From NCBI GenBank assembly GCA_009774145.1, contig VSND01000007.1, positions 52,314-116,313 on the forward strand: DNA of 64,000 nucleotides, written 5' to 3'. Below the pieces are notes generated by a model. That model was not told where the DNA came from, ran no database searches, and was given only the letters and a program-made list of their open reading frames with translations. Positions 17,197 to 25,877 of the stretch are shown here, one piece after another. The position numbers were made by a program, and so were the translations under genes. This stretch comes from Lachnospiraceae bacterium. GTDB taxonomy: Bacteria; Bacillota; Clostridia; Lachnospirales; Lachnospiraceae. The first letter of the stretch is position 1. Each line of letters starts with the position of its first letter.

Positions 17197-17466
17197 TTGC
17201 TGGAGATCGAAAGTATGCCGTATCCGATTTGTTTCTTTGATGAAAATGGGGAAATATATGAGTTGGATGAGACGAACTTGTCTGCACGGTTTGGCTGCCC
17301 CCATAATTATATGGAAGATGGAACAATAAAAGTGCACGGAAAAAATAGTGATGGAAGCTGTAAAACCAAAATATATGAAGGGAAAAAATGTGCAAAATGT
17401 GGTAATATTCAGCTGGGAACATTGAAAAATACAGTATCGTATGGAATATGTCCGCATGGAAAATGA
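17197..17466 (+). CDS. Small cysteine-rich protein, unknown function
   Basis: An 89-residue protein I do not recognise. It has cysteines in FGCPHNY, GSCKTK, CAKCG and GICPHG, a spacing that suggests a zinc ribbon (CAKC plus CPH). It starts at TTG 17197, chosen because GGGAGG stands 7 nt upstream; ATG 17215 is the alternative. It lies 15 nt before a BlaI/MecI-type repressor gene and shares its promoter. I infer a possible partner or antirepressor for that regulator. Composition is AT-rich. Confidence 0.6.
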   Translation: MLEIESMPYPICFFDENGEIYELDETNLSARFGCPHNYMEDGTIKVHGKNSDGSCKTKIYEGKKCAKCGNIQLGTLKNTVSYGICPHGK

Positions 17467-17481
17467 GAGGAGCATGTTTAG

Positions 17482-17856
17482 ATGAATAGTAATTATGGTC
17501 TCACAAACACAGAACTGCAGATTATGGAATTACTTTGGTCTGCAGAAGAACCTATGACATTCAGAGAGATCATGAATGTTGCAACGAATGAGTGGAAGAA
17601 AACATGGAAGGTTCAGACACTAAATACCTTTTTGATTGGTCTTCAGAAAATGGGTATGGTAGGTACCGAACGGAGCAGAACATCGTCCTATAATGCATAT
17701 TATCCTCTATGTACAAGGGAAGAACATATCCACAACTGGACAAGGAGGATGGTGGAAGTATGTTATGATAATTCGTTCAGCCGTTTTGTGGCCGCTTTTA
17801 TTGGAAATGGAAAACTGTCCGAAGAGGATGCAGAAGAACTGCGAAAGTTGATTTGA
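17482..17856 (+). CDS. BlaI/MecI/CopY-family transcriptional repressor
   Basis: A 124-residue winged-helix repressor. The N-terminal half matches the family (LTNTELQIMELLWSAEEPMT, then WKVQTLNTFLIGLQKMGMV). The C-terminal helix region EEDAEELRKLI fits dimerisation. Classical members repress beta-lactamase or copper genes and are inactivated by a membrane peptidase such as BlaR1. No such sensor, beta-lactamase or copper pump is nearby. It starts at ATG 17482 behind GAGAGGAG and probably autoregulates the promoter at 17119. Confidence 0.88.
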   Translation: MNSNYGLTNTELQIMELLWSAEEPMTFREIMNVATNEWKKTWKVQTLNTFLIGLQKMGMVGTERSRTSSYNAYYPLCTREEHIHNWTRRMVEVCYDNSFSRFVAAFIGNGKLSEEDAEELRKLI

Positions 17857-18047
17857 TTTTATGTTATGACTTCTATGGTTTTGTGTTCTTTTGTATTGAA
17901 ATCATCTGATAAAAACAGTATATTTAAGGAGAAGAGAAATATATATAGAATACACAAGATTTAAATCTTCATTTTGGAAAGGAGGAGAACTCAATAAAAT
18001 GTTGAATCATGTGTTTCTATAATTTATTATGAAAAGGAGAACTACAG

Positions 18048-19202
18048 ATGAAAAAAATAAGAAGTTTTTTTGCTATTATAATGGTAATTGCATTAACAGG
18101 TATACCTGTAATTTCGTATGCCAAAGAACTGGAGGGAAATGGTGACTATAACGAAAATACTGAGATATTAGAACAAACAAATCTGGCGCAACTCCCTGAA
18201 CTTACAGCAGTTAATCCAGAAGTAGAAATGAGCACTCTTTTTTGTAATGCTTTTGATACAATTGAAACGGATTTGACATTGAATTCTTTGGATGCTTCTG
18301 ATATTATAAAGCAAAGAACTACAAATCGATTGCCAGATAATCCATTATTTATTTTGGATGATCAATTAACAGTCAGTGATACTATAGGGATTCATTTGTT
18401 TACAGTAACTTCTAATAAGTTCTTGATGGCACAGCTTAATGTCGCAAATGAAGATTGTATGGTTCGGATTTATTTTGTTGATTTTAGTACAGGAACATTA
18501 ACACCATCTAATATTGTAAAAACTGCTGGCGAATTGATGGTAGTAAGTAATTTGCCGACAGGTGATTATGCGTTTGTGGTGAGCAGTTTAGATAATGAAC
18601 CGGATATTTCTTATACTCTTTCTGTGAATGCTGTAAATCCTGCAGGAAATTTAAAGAGAGCATACTGGTTGACATCTGACTTGCAGGAAGCAGGATTATT
18701 ATATACATCGAATCATTTGTATTCTAATGGAAACTTGGTGTTTAACTTCAATAATCCTGCAGAACATGATCTGAACTGGTTGAGGATCTATGAGGTGAAG
18801 TGGAGCGGGGGATATTCTGAAAAAACGCATGAAATTTACAATGTGGTACTGAACAGCAGACAGCCCTACATGACATCACAAGACGGAGGACCTGGAATTT
18901 TCAGTTATAAGGCAACAAGTGTATCGGCTGATCATGCAGTTATATTGAATTTAGGCGTTGGTACAGGATTTTCTTATATGGATTCTAATTATCAGTCTGG
19001 TGGGAAGCATAATATGACAATGACGGATATTTTTGGGAAAAAAACTCCCAGAAATCTCGATCAGGATGATTTTGACATGAATCTGGGAGAGTTCCAGATT
19101 ATTTATGATTTGGATAAAGGAAAGGTAGTTGACTTCTATGGTCCTTTAAATTTCTTTTATCAAACAGGGGCTGAAACGGTGGAATCTCTGAAGGAGTTGT
19201 GA
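18048..19202 (+). CDS. Secreted protein, unknown function
   Basis: A 384-residue protein with a clear Sec signal peptide (about residues 1-25: KK, then a hydrophobic core FFAIIMVIALTGIPVI, cleavage near YAK). No LPXTG or membrane anchor is seen, so it is probably released or loosely wall-bound. Residues of about 95-200 contain DTIGIHLFTV and SNLPTGDYAFVVSS, which recall PPC-like beta-sandwich domains of secreted clostridial proteins (weak inference). Start at ATG 18048 behind AAAAGGAG. Gene and 191-bp leader are AT-rich. It is not obviously linked in function to its neighbours. Confidence 0.7.
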   Translation: MKKIRSFFAIIMVIALTGIPVISYAKELEGNGDYNENTEILEQTNLAQLPELTAVNPEVEMSTLFCNAFDTIETDLTLNSLDASDIIKQRTTNRLPDNPLFILDDQLTVSDTIGIHLFTVTSNKFLMAQLNVANEDCMVRIYFVDFSTGTLTPSNIVKTAGELMVVSNLPTGDYAFVVSSLDNEPDISYTLSVNAVNPAGNLKRAYWLTSDLQEAGLLYTSNHLYSNGNLVFNFNNPAEHDLNWLRIYEVKWSGGYSEKTHEIYNVVLNSRQPYMTSQDGGPGIFSYKATSVSADHAVILNLGVGTGFSYMDSNYQSGGKHNMTMTDIFGKKTPRNLDQDDFDMNLGEFQIIYDLDKGKVVDFYGPLNFFYQTGAETVESLKEL

Positions 19203-19253
19203 TTCTGACTGATTTTTAAATTTGATTTATAAAATAAATACGGAGGTATTTCC

Positions 19254-20276
19254 ATGCAGATCAATAACAGCGTTGTGAACCTTGGCGGTATGAACACCGT
19301 TCAGGGAAATGCATTTCAAAGGAGCATCAAAATACCTGGTCAGAAAGGGAAGGAATACCAGGAACTTTTTTTGGAACCGGATATTGATACATACCGTTCT
19401 TCTGCTTTGAAAGCGTCATCCACGGAATTTGAGATGATATACAAAAAAGACGGTACAGCATATGGTTATATTGATAAAAAAGAGACAGAACGACTGTGGG
19501 AAACTGCAAAAGAAAAATACAAAGATGAGCCTTTTAAACTTTATGCCCAGAGTCAGAATCTTGTGTTCAGCCAGAAGCTTAAAGAATCCGGGTTCTTTGA
19601 TGGGATGTCGAAAGAAGAGGCTGAACAGTTTGAGGAACTGCTGGCGGATATCACAGCGGTGATGAACGGCGTGAACAGATATATCAGTATTGGAAGCAGA
19701 GAATCTACAGCAGCTGACGTTTCGTGGCGCTGTTATATGGATACAGATACGCTCGGATCGTTTCCTGCTCCGCCTTCTTACGAAGCAAAAGGGGAACTGG
19801 AATCTGCCTCGGAAGCACTTCGCCTTTTTTGTGACAAATATGTGGATGAGGAGCACAAAGGAGAGTTTTATGCATTGATCGACGATTTTCATGCATATAA
19901 TACAGAATATCTAAAAGACTATGAGACGTCGTCAGAGAGAATGTCGAGGGCAAATGCACTGCTGTATTTTTATCATACAGAAGAGCAGGAAGGGGCTTCT
20001 TCAGAAGATTTCAAAAGAGCCGCTCAGGAGTATGACACCCGAAAGGCACAGGCGTCGGATGCCTATGGAAAGGCGCTTTCTGCAGTGTTTCAAAGGATGC
20101 GTCAGAGCGGTTCCATTCATGATGAATTGTGGGATTCTCTGAGCCTGGAGCATGAAAAATGCGTGAAAGAGACGGGGAAAGGGACTTCCTGGTCAGGAGA
20201 GGAGCGGGAACGAAAGGAGACGGAAGCACTGTTTGCCCATAGGAAGGGGTACTGGGAAAAACTGATAAAAGCCTGA
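19254..20276 (+). CDS. Hypothetical protein, unrecognised
   Basis: A 340-residue, highly charged, mostly alpha-helical-looking protein with no signal peptide or membrane segment. The N-terminal 30 residues (MQINNSVVNLGGMNTVQG...) look flexible and the rest is rich in Glu, Lys and aromatic residues. I do not recognise a family. It starts at ATG 19254 behind CGGAGG and ends at a strong terminator. It lies 51 nt after the secreted-protein gene and may share its transcript. Confidence 0.65.
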   Translation: MQINNSVVNLGGMNTVQGNAFQRSIKIPGQKGKEYQELFLEPDIDTYRSSALKASSTEFEMIYKKDGTAYGYIDKKETERLWETAKEKYKDEPFKLYAQSQNLVFSQKLKESGFFDGMSKEEAEQFEELLADITAVMNGVNRYISIGSRESTAADVSWRCYMDTDTLGSFPAPPSYEAKGELESASEALRLFCDKYVDEEHKGEFYALIDDFHAYNTEYLKDYETSSERMSRANALLYFYHTEEQEGASSEDFKRAAQEYDTRKAQASDAYGKALSAVFQRMRQSGSIHDELWDSLSLEHEKCVKETGKGTSWSGEERERKETEALFAHRKGYWEKLIKA

Positions 20277-20290
20277 CAGAAGCATGTTGA

Positions 20291-20341
20291 AAGAACCGCC
20301 TGCAATTTCCGGAAAAAGGAATTACAGGCGGTTCTTTTTTG
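20291..20341. terminator. Terminator between the unknown gene and luxS
   Basis: AGAACCGCCTG (20292-20302) pairs with CAGGCGGTTCT (20325-20335), with further inner pairing of AATTTCC and GGAATT, followed by TTTTT. It is strong for the plus strand and may also end luxS on the minus strand. Confidence 0.85.
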
Positions 20342-20352
20342 GAGAACGGCGC

Positions 20353-20835
20353 CTACTGCTTTGGATACACCATCTGCTCTTCCGTGATGTTATAAAGCAC
20401 TTCATTCAGATAGCGGTTGGACCACCACTTGCACATGGGCAGGCTGGAATCCAGATAGTTGCCGCAGTCCTCAGGTTTTGCACCGGGGATCTCTCCTTCG
20501 AAATCGCGCATGAACTCGAAGGTCTCGGTCAGTACGCCGATAATATCCTTCGGCTCATAGTCACCGTTCAGCAGCAGGTAGCAGCCGGTACGGCAGCCCA
20601 TGGGTCCGAAGTAGACGATCTTCGGTCCGAATACCGGATGACTCCGAAGAAAGGTCGCCGCCAGATGTTCCATGGCATGAAGTTCTGCAGTGTTCATGAC
20701 CGGTTCGTCATTGGGGCTGGTGATGCGGATGTCAAACGTGGTAACGATCGTGCCGCCTACCGGGTCCTTGCGGGATACGTAGACGCCCGGAACCAGTTTG
20801 ACGTGGTCTATGGTGAAGCTTGCGATTTTTTCCAT
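20353..20835 (-). CDS. luxS: S-ribosylhomocysteine lyase
   Basis: A 160-residue metalloenzyme that cleaves S-ribosylhomocysteine to homocysteine and 4,5-dihydroxy-2,3-pentanedione, the precursor of autoinducer-2, recycling methyl-donor by-products. Metal ligands H53 and H57 in HAMEH and C124 in EDCGNY are present, with E56 and the active-site Cys C81 in MGCRTG. Length is standard. Start at ATG (20833-20835, minus) behind AAGGAGGAAC; the longer open frame has no family support. It is monocistronic. A match to the Spo0A box occurs at 20856-20862, but such 7-mers are expected by chance several times in a window this long. Confidence 0.97.
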   Translation of the reverse strand: MEKIASFTIDHVKLVPGVYVSRKDPVGGTIVTTFDIRITSPNDEPVMNTAELHAMEHLAATFLRSHPVFGPKIVYFGPMGCRTGCYLLLNGDYEPKDIIGVLTETFEFMRDFEGEIPGAKPEDCGNYLDSSLPMCKWWSNRYLNEVLYNITEEQMVYPKQ

Positions 20836-20992
20836 AAAACAGTTCCTCCTTGTATTTCGACAATCTGTTACCATCATAACAAAGTTTATGGGGAATGGCA
20901 AGAGCGGCGGACGGATAAAATGCGGGAAAAATGATTTTACATCCGGTATGGATACGGATATAATAGAAGAAAGAAAGGGGGGTGCTCTGACA

Positions 20993-22684
20993 GTGAGAAC
21001 AGTCGGTATCGGACATCAGAATTTTGAAAAAGTAAGGATGAGAAATATTTTCTATGTAGATAAGACGAAGTTCATTAAGGAATGGTGGGAATCGGAAGAC
21101 GAGGTGACGCTCATCACCCGTCCAAGACGGTTTGGGAAGACGCTGAATATGAGCATGCTGGAGAATTTTTTTTCCGTGGAATATGCCGGGAGAGCGGAGC
21201 TGTTTGAAGGGCTGGCGATCTGGGATGAGGAAATATACCGGGAGCTTCAGGGAACGTGGCCGGTTCTCTTCGTGAGTTTTGCCGGGGTAAAGGAGACGTC
21301 TTTTCCGAAAGCAAAGCAGAGCATCTGCCGTATGATCGGGGAGTTGTATCGAAAATATGATTTTCTCTTAAAAGGAGATCTTTTGACCGAGACGGAAAGG
21401 GAACTTTACCAGAATGTTTCCATGTATATGGATGAGGTGACGGCGGCATCCTCTTTGCAGACGCTGGCGGGATATTTGTACAGGTATTACGGAAAAAAAG
21501 TGATCATTCTTCTGGATGAATATGATACACCCATGCAGGAGGCTTATGTGCATGGCTATTGGGAAGAAATCGTCGGATTTATCCGGACGATGTTCAATGT
21601 GACCTTCAAGACCAATCCCTATCTGGAACGGGCTGTCATGACCGGTATTACAAGGGTCAGCAAAGAATCCATTTTCTCGGATCTGAATCATCTGGAAGTT
21701 GTAACGACTACTTCGGATAAATATGAGGGCGCATTTGGTTTTACAGAGCAGGAAGTTTTTGCGGCGCTTGCAGAATACGGACTGTCTGAACAGCAGCAAC
21801 TGGTGAAAAGCTGGTATGACGGTTTTATCTTTGGTCAGGTATCCGATATCTACAATCCATGGTCGATCATTAACTATCTGGACAAAAGAAAGCTTGACAC
21901 ATACTGGGCCAATACCAGCAGCAACAGCCTGGCTGGAAAACTGATCCGGGAGGGAAGTCCGGACATCAAGATGAAATTCGAAGAGCTTCTCCGGGGCGGC
22001 GTTCTGGAGGCGGTGATTGACGAACAGATTGTATTCAGCCAGCTGTCCGCACAGAAGAATGCAGTCTGGAGCCTTCTGCTTGCCAGCGGGTATCTGAAGA
22101 CGGTGGAATACCGGTTTGACGAGCCCTCCGGTCAGGGGATATATCGACTGTCCTTAACGAACAAAGAGGTGCGTATCATGTTTGAAAATATGATACGCGA
22201 CTGGTTCTATGATGGAGGAGATTCCTACAGCTGTTTCATCAGGGCATTTCTGATGGAGGACCTGGATGCCATGAATGAATATATGAACCGGGTGGCAATG
22301 TCGACTTTCCGTTATTTTGATACCGGAAAGCAGCCCTCCGGGGAAGAGCCGGAGCGGTTTTATCATGGCTTTGTACTGGGGCTTATGGTGGAGCTGGCGG
22401 GCAGGTATACGATTCTGTCCAACCGGGAGAGCGGGTTCGGGCGGTATGATGTAGTGCTGGAGCCGCTTCGTGCGGTGGATGACGCTTACATTCTGGAATT
22501 TAAAGTGTACAGTCCGAGAAGAGAAAGCAGTCTGGAGGAGACGGTGGAAAATGCCCTGCTGCAGATCGAAAAGAAACCGTATGAGGCGGCTCTTAAGGCA
22601 AAGGGAATCGAGGATGGACGGATCCGGAAATACGGCTTTGCATTCCGTGGAAAAGAAGTGCTGATCGGACAGGCTCAGACCTGA
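20993..22684 (+). CDS. AAA-ATPase-like protein with C-terminal PD-(D/E)XK nuclease-like domain
   Basis: A 563-residue member of the pfam09820/DUF1703 class. The N-terminus has the hallmark YVDKT (residues 21-25) and a degenerate P-loop R43-T50 (RPRRFGKT). A Walker B-like IILLDEYDTP follows near residue 170. The C-terminal region carries the nuclease-like signature FGRYDVVLEP...AYILEFKVY. The family is abundant in gut anaerobes and its function is unknown. GTG 20993 is chosen because AAAGGGGGG lies about 9 nt upstream; the longer frame overlaps luxS antisense and lacks similarity. A TATAAT at about 20960 may be its -10. The relic at 247-423 derives from this class. Confidence 0.88.
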   Translation: MRTVGIGHQNFEKVRMRNIFYVDKTKFIKEWWESEDEVTLITRPRRFGKTLNMSMLENFFSVEYAGRAELFEGLAIWDEEIYRELQGTWPVLFVSFAGVKETSFPKAKQSICRMIGELYRKYDFLLKGDLLTETERELYQNVSMYMDEVTAASSLQTLAGYLYRYYGKKVIILLDEYDTPMQEAYVHGYWEEIVGFIRTMFNVTFKTNPYLERAVMTGITRVSKESIFSDLNHLEVVTTTSDKYEGAFGFTEQEVFAALAEYGLSEQQQLVKSWYDGFIFGQVSDIYNPWSIINYLDKRKLDTYWANTSSNSLAGKLIREGSPDIKMKFEELLRGGVLEAVIDEQIVFSQLSAQKNAVWSLLLASGYLKTVEYRFDEPSGQGIYRLSLTNKEVRIMFENMIRDWFYDGGDSYSCFIRAFLMEDLDAMNEYMNRVAMSTFRYFDTGKQPSGEEPERFYHGFVLGLMVELAGRYTILSNRESGFGRYDVVLEPLRAVDDAYILEFKVYSPRRESSLEETVENALLQIEKKPYEAALKAKGIEDGRIRKYGFAFRGKEVLIGQAQT

Positions 22685-22725
22685 AGCTGATGAAATCCGG
22701 TCTGCCGGGAAGTTCATAAAGCTTG

Positions 22726-22754
22726 TTGACAAAGACAGGGAAGAAAGATAAAAT
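22726..22754 (+). promoter_or_regulatory. Promoter of mgtE
   Basis: TTGACA, 17-nt spacer, TAAAAT. It gives a leader of about 70 nt containing the hairpin at 22771-22798. Confidence 0.7.
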
Positions 22755-22770
22755 TAAAAAGAGATAACGG

Positions 22771-22798
22771 AGAGTCCGGAGCAGATGACCCGGACTCT
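22771..22798 (+). promoter_or_regulatory. Leader hairpin upstream of mgtE
   Basis: AGAGTCCGG (22771-22779) pairs perfectly with CCGGACTCT (22790-22798) around a 10-nt loop. It is too small for an M-box riboswitch and is followed by only a weak T stretch (TTGACTTTTGG). It could be an attenuator or a 5-prime stabilising structure. Confidence 0.45.
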
Positions 22799-22827
22799 TG
22801 ACTTTTGGGGAAAAGGAGGGGTACGCA

Positions 22828-24174
22828 GTGGAACAATATGATCTGGAAGAATTACTGCAGTTTGTTGAGGAACATCGTTTCCGATCCCTCCGGACCCGGC
22901 TGGCGGAGATGAACGAAGCGGATATTGCGGAGTTCATGGAGGAGCTGGATGACAACCGGAAGGTGCTGATCTTCCGTATGCTCCCCAAAGAGCTGGCGGC
23001 GGATGTGTTTGCCTGTCTGGAGACGGACATTCAGGAGCATATCATCAACAGCATTACCGATGCGGAGATTCACAAGATCGTGGAAGACCTGTTTGTGGAC
23101 GATGCGGTGGATATGCTGGAGGAACTTCCGGCAACGGTGGTCAAGAGGGTCATGCGCAATACAACGCCGGAGACCAGGCAGATCATCAATCAGTTTCTGC
23201 AGTATCCGGACAACAGTGCAGGGAGTATCATGACAGCCGAATATATCGGGCTGAAGAAGTACATGAATGTGGAGCAGGCATTTTCCTATATCCGCGCTCA
23301 CGGCGTGGACAAGGAGACGATCTATACCTGCTTTGTCATGGACGGCGGACGGCATCTGGAAGGCGTTGTGACCATCAAAGACCTGCTGATGAATCCGTAT
23401 GAGACGAAAATTCAGGATATCATGGACACCAATATCATCAAGACGGTGACCACGGAGGATCAGGAGGAAGTGATTGAACTTTTCAATAAATACGACCTGC
23501 TCTGCCTTCCGGTGGTGGATCATGAAGAGCGCCTGGTGGGGATTGTTACGGTGGATGATATCGTGGATGTTATGGAAGAAGAGGCGACCGAAGATTTTGA
23601 GAAAATGGCGGCCATGCTTCCCAGCGACAAACCTTATCTGAAGACGAGTATCCTGGAACTGGCGAAGAACCGCATTGTCTGGCTGACTGTGCTGATGTTA
23701 AGCTCCATGATAACCGGCAGTATTCTGACCCATTATGAAGAAGCCTTTGCTGCCCTTCCGCTGCTGGTCAGTTTTGTGCCCATGCTGACCGGAACCGGGG
23801 GCAATGCCGGAAGCCAGTCCAGTACCATGATCATTCGCTGCATGGCGATCGGCGAGGTGGAGCCGAAGGATGTTCTGCGGGTCATCTGGAAGGAGGTCCG
23901 GGTAGCGCTTCTGGTTGGCCTGATTCTGGGCGCATTGAACTATGTCCGGCTCATGCTCATGTATCCGGGCCAGCCTGTGGTATGCCTGACCGTGGTGCTC
24001 AGTCTCTATATTACAGTGATTATGGCAAAAAGCATCGGCTGTACGCTTCCGATTGCGGCGAAACTTCTGAACCTGGATCCGGCGATCATGGCGGCGCCGC
24101 TTATTTCCACCATCGTAGATGCATGCAGTCTGATCATCTATTTCAGAATTGCGTGCAATCTGCTGCACATATAA
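22828..24174 (+). CDS. mgtE: Magnesium transporter MgtE
   Basis: A 448-residue Mg2+ channel. Residues of about 1-130 are the superhelical N domain, 130-260 the paired CBS domains (IVTVDDIVDVMEEEATEDFEKMAAM lies at their end), and the last 180 residues five membrane helices. These contain the pore motif PMLTGTGGNAGSQSS. The N and CBS domains close the pore when cytosolic Mg2+ is high (family knowledge). GTG 22828 follows AAAGGAGGGG, so it is preferred over any upstream start. Normal length. Confidence 0.95.
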   Translation: MEQYDLEELLQFVEEHRFRSLRTRLAEMNEADIAEFMEELDDNRKVLIFRMLPKELAADVFACLETDIQEHIINSITDAEIHKIVEDLFVDDAVDMLEELPATVVKRVMRNTTPETRQIINQFLQYPDNSAGSIMTAEYIGLKKYMNVEQAFSYIRAHGVDKETIYTCFVMDGGRHLEGVVTIKDLLMNPYETKIQDIMDTNIIKTVTTEDQEEVIELFNKYDLLCLPVVDHEERLVGIVTVDDIVDVMEEEATEDFEKMAAMLPSDKPYLKTSILELAKNRIVWLTVLMLSSMITGSILTHYEEAFAALPLLVSFVPMLTGTGGNAGSQSSTMIIRCMAIGEVEPKDVLRVIWKEVRVALLVGLILGALNYVRLMLMYPGQPVVCLTVVLSLYITVIMAKSIGCTLPIAAKLLNLDPAIMAAPLISTIVDACSLIIYFRIACNLLHI

Positions 24175-24299
24175 TATAAAAAAACAGACAGTTGTATTTC
24201 TGATACGGTGAGCGGCAGACGAACCCTGAGTACAGGAGAAGGGTTCTGCCAAAACGGATCGGGAAGACGGCGATGAAATCAAGACAGGAGACAGAAAAC

Positions 24300-25304
24300 A
24301 TGATAAATGGAAAAAAAGTGCTGTTCAGCGGCATGCAGGCAACGGGTAATCTGACACTTGGAAATTATCTGGGGGCGCTGAAGAACTGGGTGAACCTCTG
24401 TGAGGAATACGAGTGTTTTTACAGCGTGGTGGATCTGCATTCCATCACCGTGCGGCAGGATCCGGCGGTACTCCGGAAACGTGCCCGCAGCCTTTTGATG
24501 ATCTATATTGCGGCAGGGCTGGATCCGGAGAAGAACTGCCTCTATTATCAGTCTCATGTGTCCGGTCATGCGGAGCTGGCATGGATCCTGAACTGCTTTA
24601 CCTATATGGGCGAACTGAACCGCATGACGCAGTTTAAGGATAAATCCGCAAAGCATGCGGACAATATCAATGCGGGACTGTTCACTTATCCGGTACTGAT
24701 GGCGGCGGATATTCTGCTGTATCAGGCGGATGTGGTGCCCGTAGGCATCGATCAGATGCAGCATCTGGAACTGACCAGAGATGTGGCGCAGCGGTTCAAC
24801 GGAGTGTACGGGGACGTGTTTACCGTACCGGAGGCCTATATCGGAAAGGTGGGTGCCAAGATCATGAGCCTGCAGGATCCCTTAAAGAAGATGTCCAAGT
24901 CCGATGAGAATCCCAATGCGTCCATTTACCTGATGGATGATCCGGATACCATTATGCGCAAATGCAAACGGGCGGTGACCGATTCGGAAACGCAGATTCT
25001 GTACCGGGAGGAGCAGCCAGGCATCCGGAATCTGATTGATATTTACAGCGCCTGCACCGGGAAGACACCGGAAGAAGTGGTCAGAGAATTTGACGGGAAA
25101 GGCTACGGCGATTTCAAGATGGCGGTGGGAGAGGCGGTTGTCAGCGTGTTAAAGCCTCTGCAGGACCGTTATGCAGAGCTTGCCAAAGACAAAGCGTATA
25201 TTGACAGGATCATCAGAGAAAATGCAGAAAAGGCGGGATATGTGGCGGCGAAGACCCTTCGGAAGGTGCAGCGTAAAGTAGGCTTCCCGGACCGGATTCG
25301 GTAA
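24300..25304 (+). CDS. trpS: Tryptophanyl-tRNA synthetase
   Basis: A 334-residue class I aminoacyl-tRNA synthetase charging tRNA-Trp. The HIGH-type motif appears as TGNLTLGNYLG and the KMSKS loop as KKMSKSDENPNASI. The tryptophan-pocket segments (DLHSITV, YPVLMAADILLY, GIDQMQHLELTRD) are intact, and length is normal. ATG 24300 follows CAGGAG. A hairpin with a 3-nt bulge at 24214-24250 lies in the leader, but the T-box consensus is absent. Confidence 0.96.
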   Translation: MINGKKVLFSGMQATGNLTLGNYLGALKNWVNLCEEYECFYSVVDLHSITVRQDPAVLRKRARSLLMIYIAAGLDPEKNCLYYQSHVSGHAELAWILNCFTYMGELNRMTQFKDKSAKHADNINAGLFTYPVLMAADILLYQADVVPVGIDQMQHLELTRDVAQRFNGVYGDVFTVPEAYIGKVGAKIMSLQDPLKKMSKSDENPNASIYLMDDPDTIMRKCKRAVTDSETQILYREEQPGIRNLIDIYSACTGKTPEEVVREFDGKGYGDFKMAVGEAVVSVLKPLQDRYAELAKDKAYIDRIIRENAEKAGYVAAKTLRKVQRKVGFPDRIR

Positions 25305-25334
25305 AGCGTTCATAGAAAAGGAAGGAGAAAGATT

Positions 25335-25832
25335 ATGAGAGAGATCAGACCGGAAGAATTACAGAAAAATCCATTTCAGATGATCGGAAAGGAATGGCTT
25401 CTGGTGACCGCGGAAAAAGACGGAAAAGTCAATACCATGACGGCATCTTGGGGCGGTGTGGGTATTATGTGGAATAAACCGGTAGCGTATGTGTTCCTGC
25501 GTCCCCAGCGTTATACAAAGGAATTTGTGGATCAGGGAGAGACCTTTTCCCTGTCTGTGCTGGGAGAGGAGTATCGGGAGACTCTGCGTTATTTTGGAAG
25601 CGTATCCGGCAGAGAGGAAGATAAGATCGCAAAGTCCGGGCTGAAGGTGGCGCATGACGGAGCAACTCCGTATTTTGAGGAAGCGAATACGGTTATGGTA
25701 TGCAGGAAGCTGTATGCGCAGTCCTATGATCCGGCATGCTTTATCGATGAGAGCCTGGATGAGAAAAATTATCCGAATAAGGATTATCATGTGATGTATA
25801 TCGCAGAGATCGAGAAGGTACTGGCGGACTGA
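25335..25832 (+). CDS. Flavin reductase-like (FMN-binding) protein
   Basis: A 165-residue protein of the flavin reductase-like fold (pfam01613). Typical parts are the N-terminal NTMTASWGGVGIMWNKP, VFLRPQRYT and FSLSVL. Relatives bind FMN and act as flavin reductases or electron-transfer proteins; the partner is not evident. It starts at ATG 25335 behind AAGGAAGGAG, 30 nt after trpS, and may be co-transcribed with it. Confidence 0.88.
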   Translation: MREIRPEELQKNPFQMIGKEWLLVTAEKDGKVNTMTASWGGVGIMWNKPVAYVFLRPQRYTKEFVDQGETFSLSVLGEEYRETLRYFGSVSGREEDKIAKSGLKVAHDGATPYFEEANTVMVCRKLYAQSYDPACFIDESLDEKNYPNKDYHVMYIAEIEKVLAD

Positions 25833-25877
25833 AGGCCAGAGCAGGAGAGGCAGGGACAGCCGTGCCTGCCGGAACCT

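Noticed and set aside
17998..18021. Seven-codon leader peptide before the secreted-protein gene
   Set aside because: The ribosome site spacing is long and nothing suggests attenuation; it is too short to support.
20856..20862. Spo0A box upstream of luxS
   Set aside because: A single 7-mer match. Similar matches occur inside coding genes (for example near 19604, 54383 and 61336), in line with chance.
22771..22798. Possible M-box magnesium riboswitch before mgtE
   Set aside because: The leader is only about 70 nt with one small hairpin; the M-box is much larger and its conserved blocks are absent.
24175..24299. Possible T-box riboswitch before trpS because of a hairpin at 24214-24250
   Set aside because: The conserved T-box sequence, specifier loop and terminator/antiterminator pair are not present.
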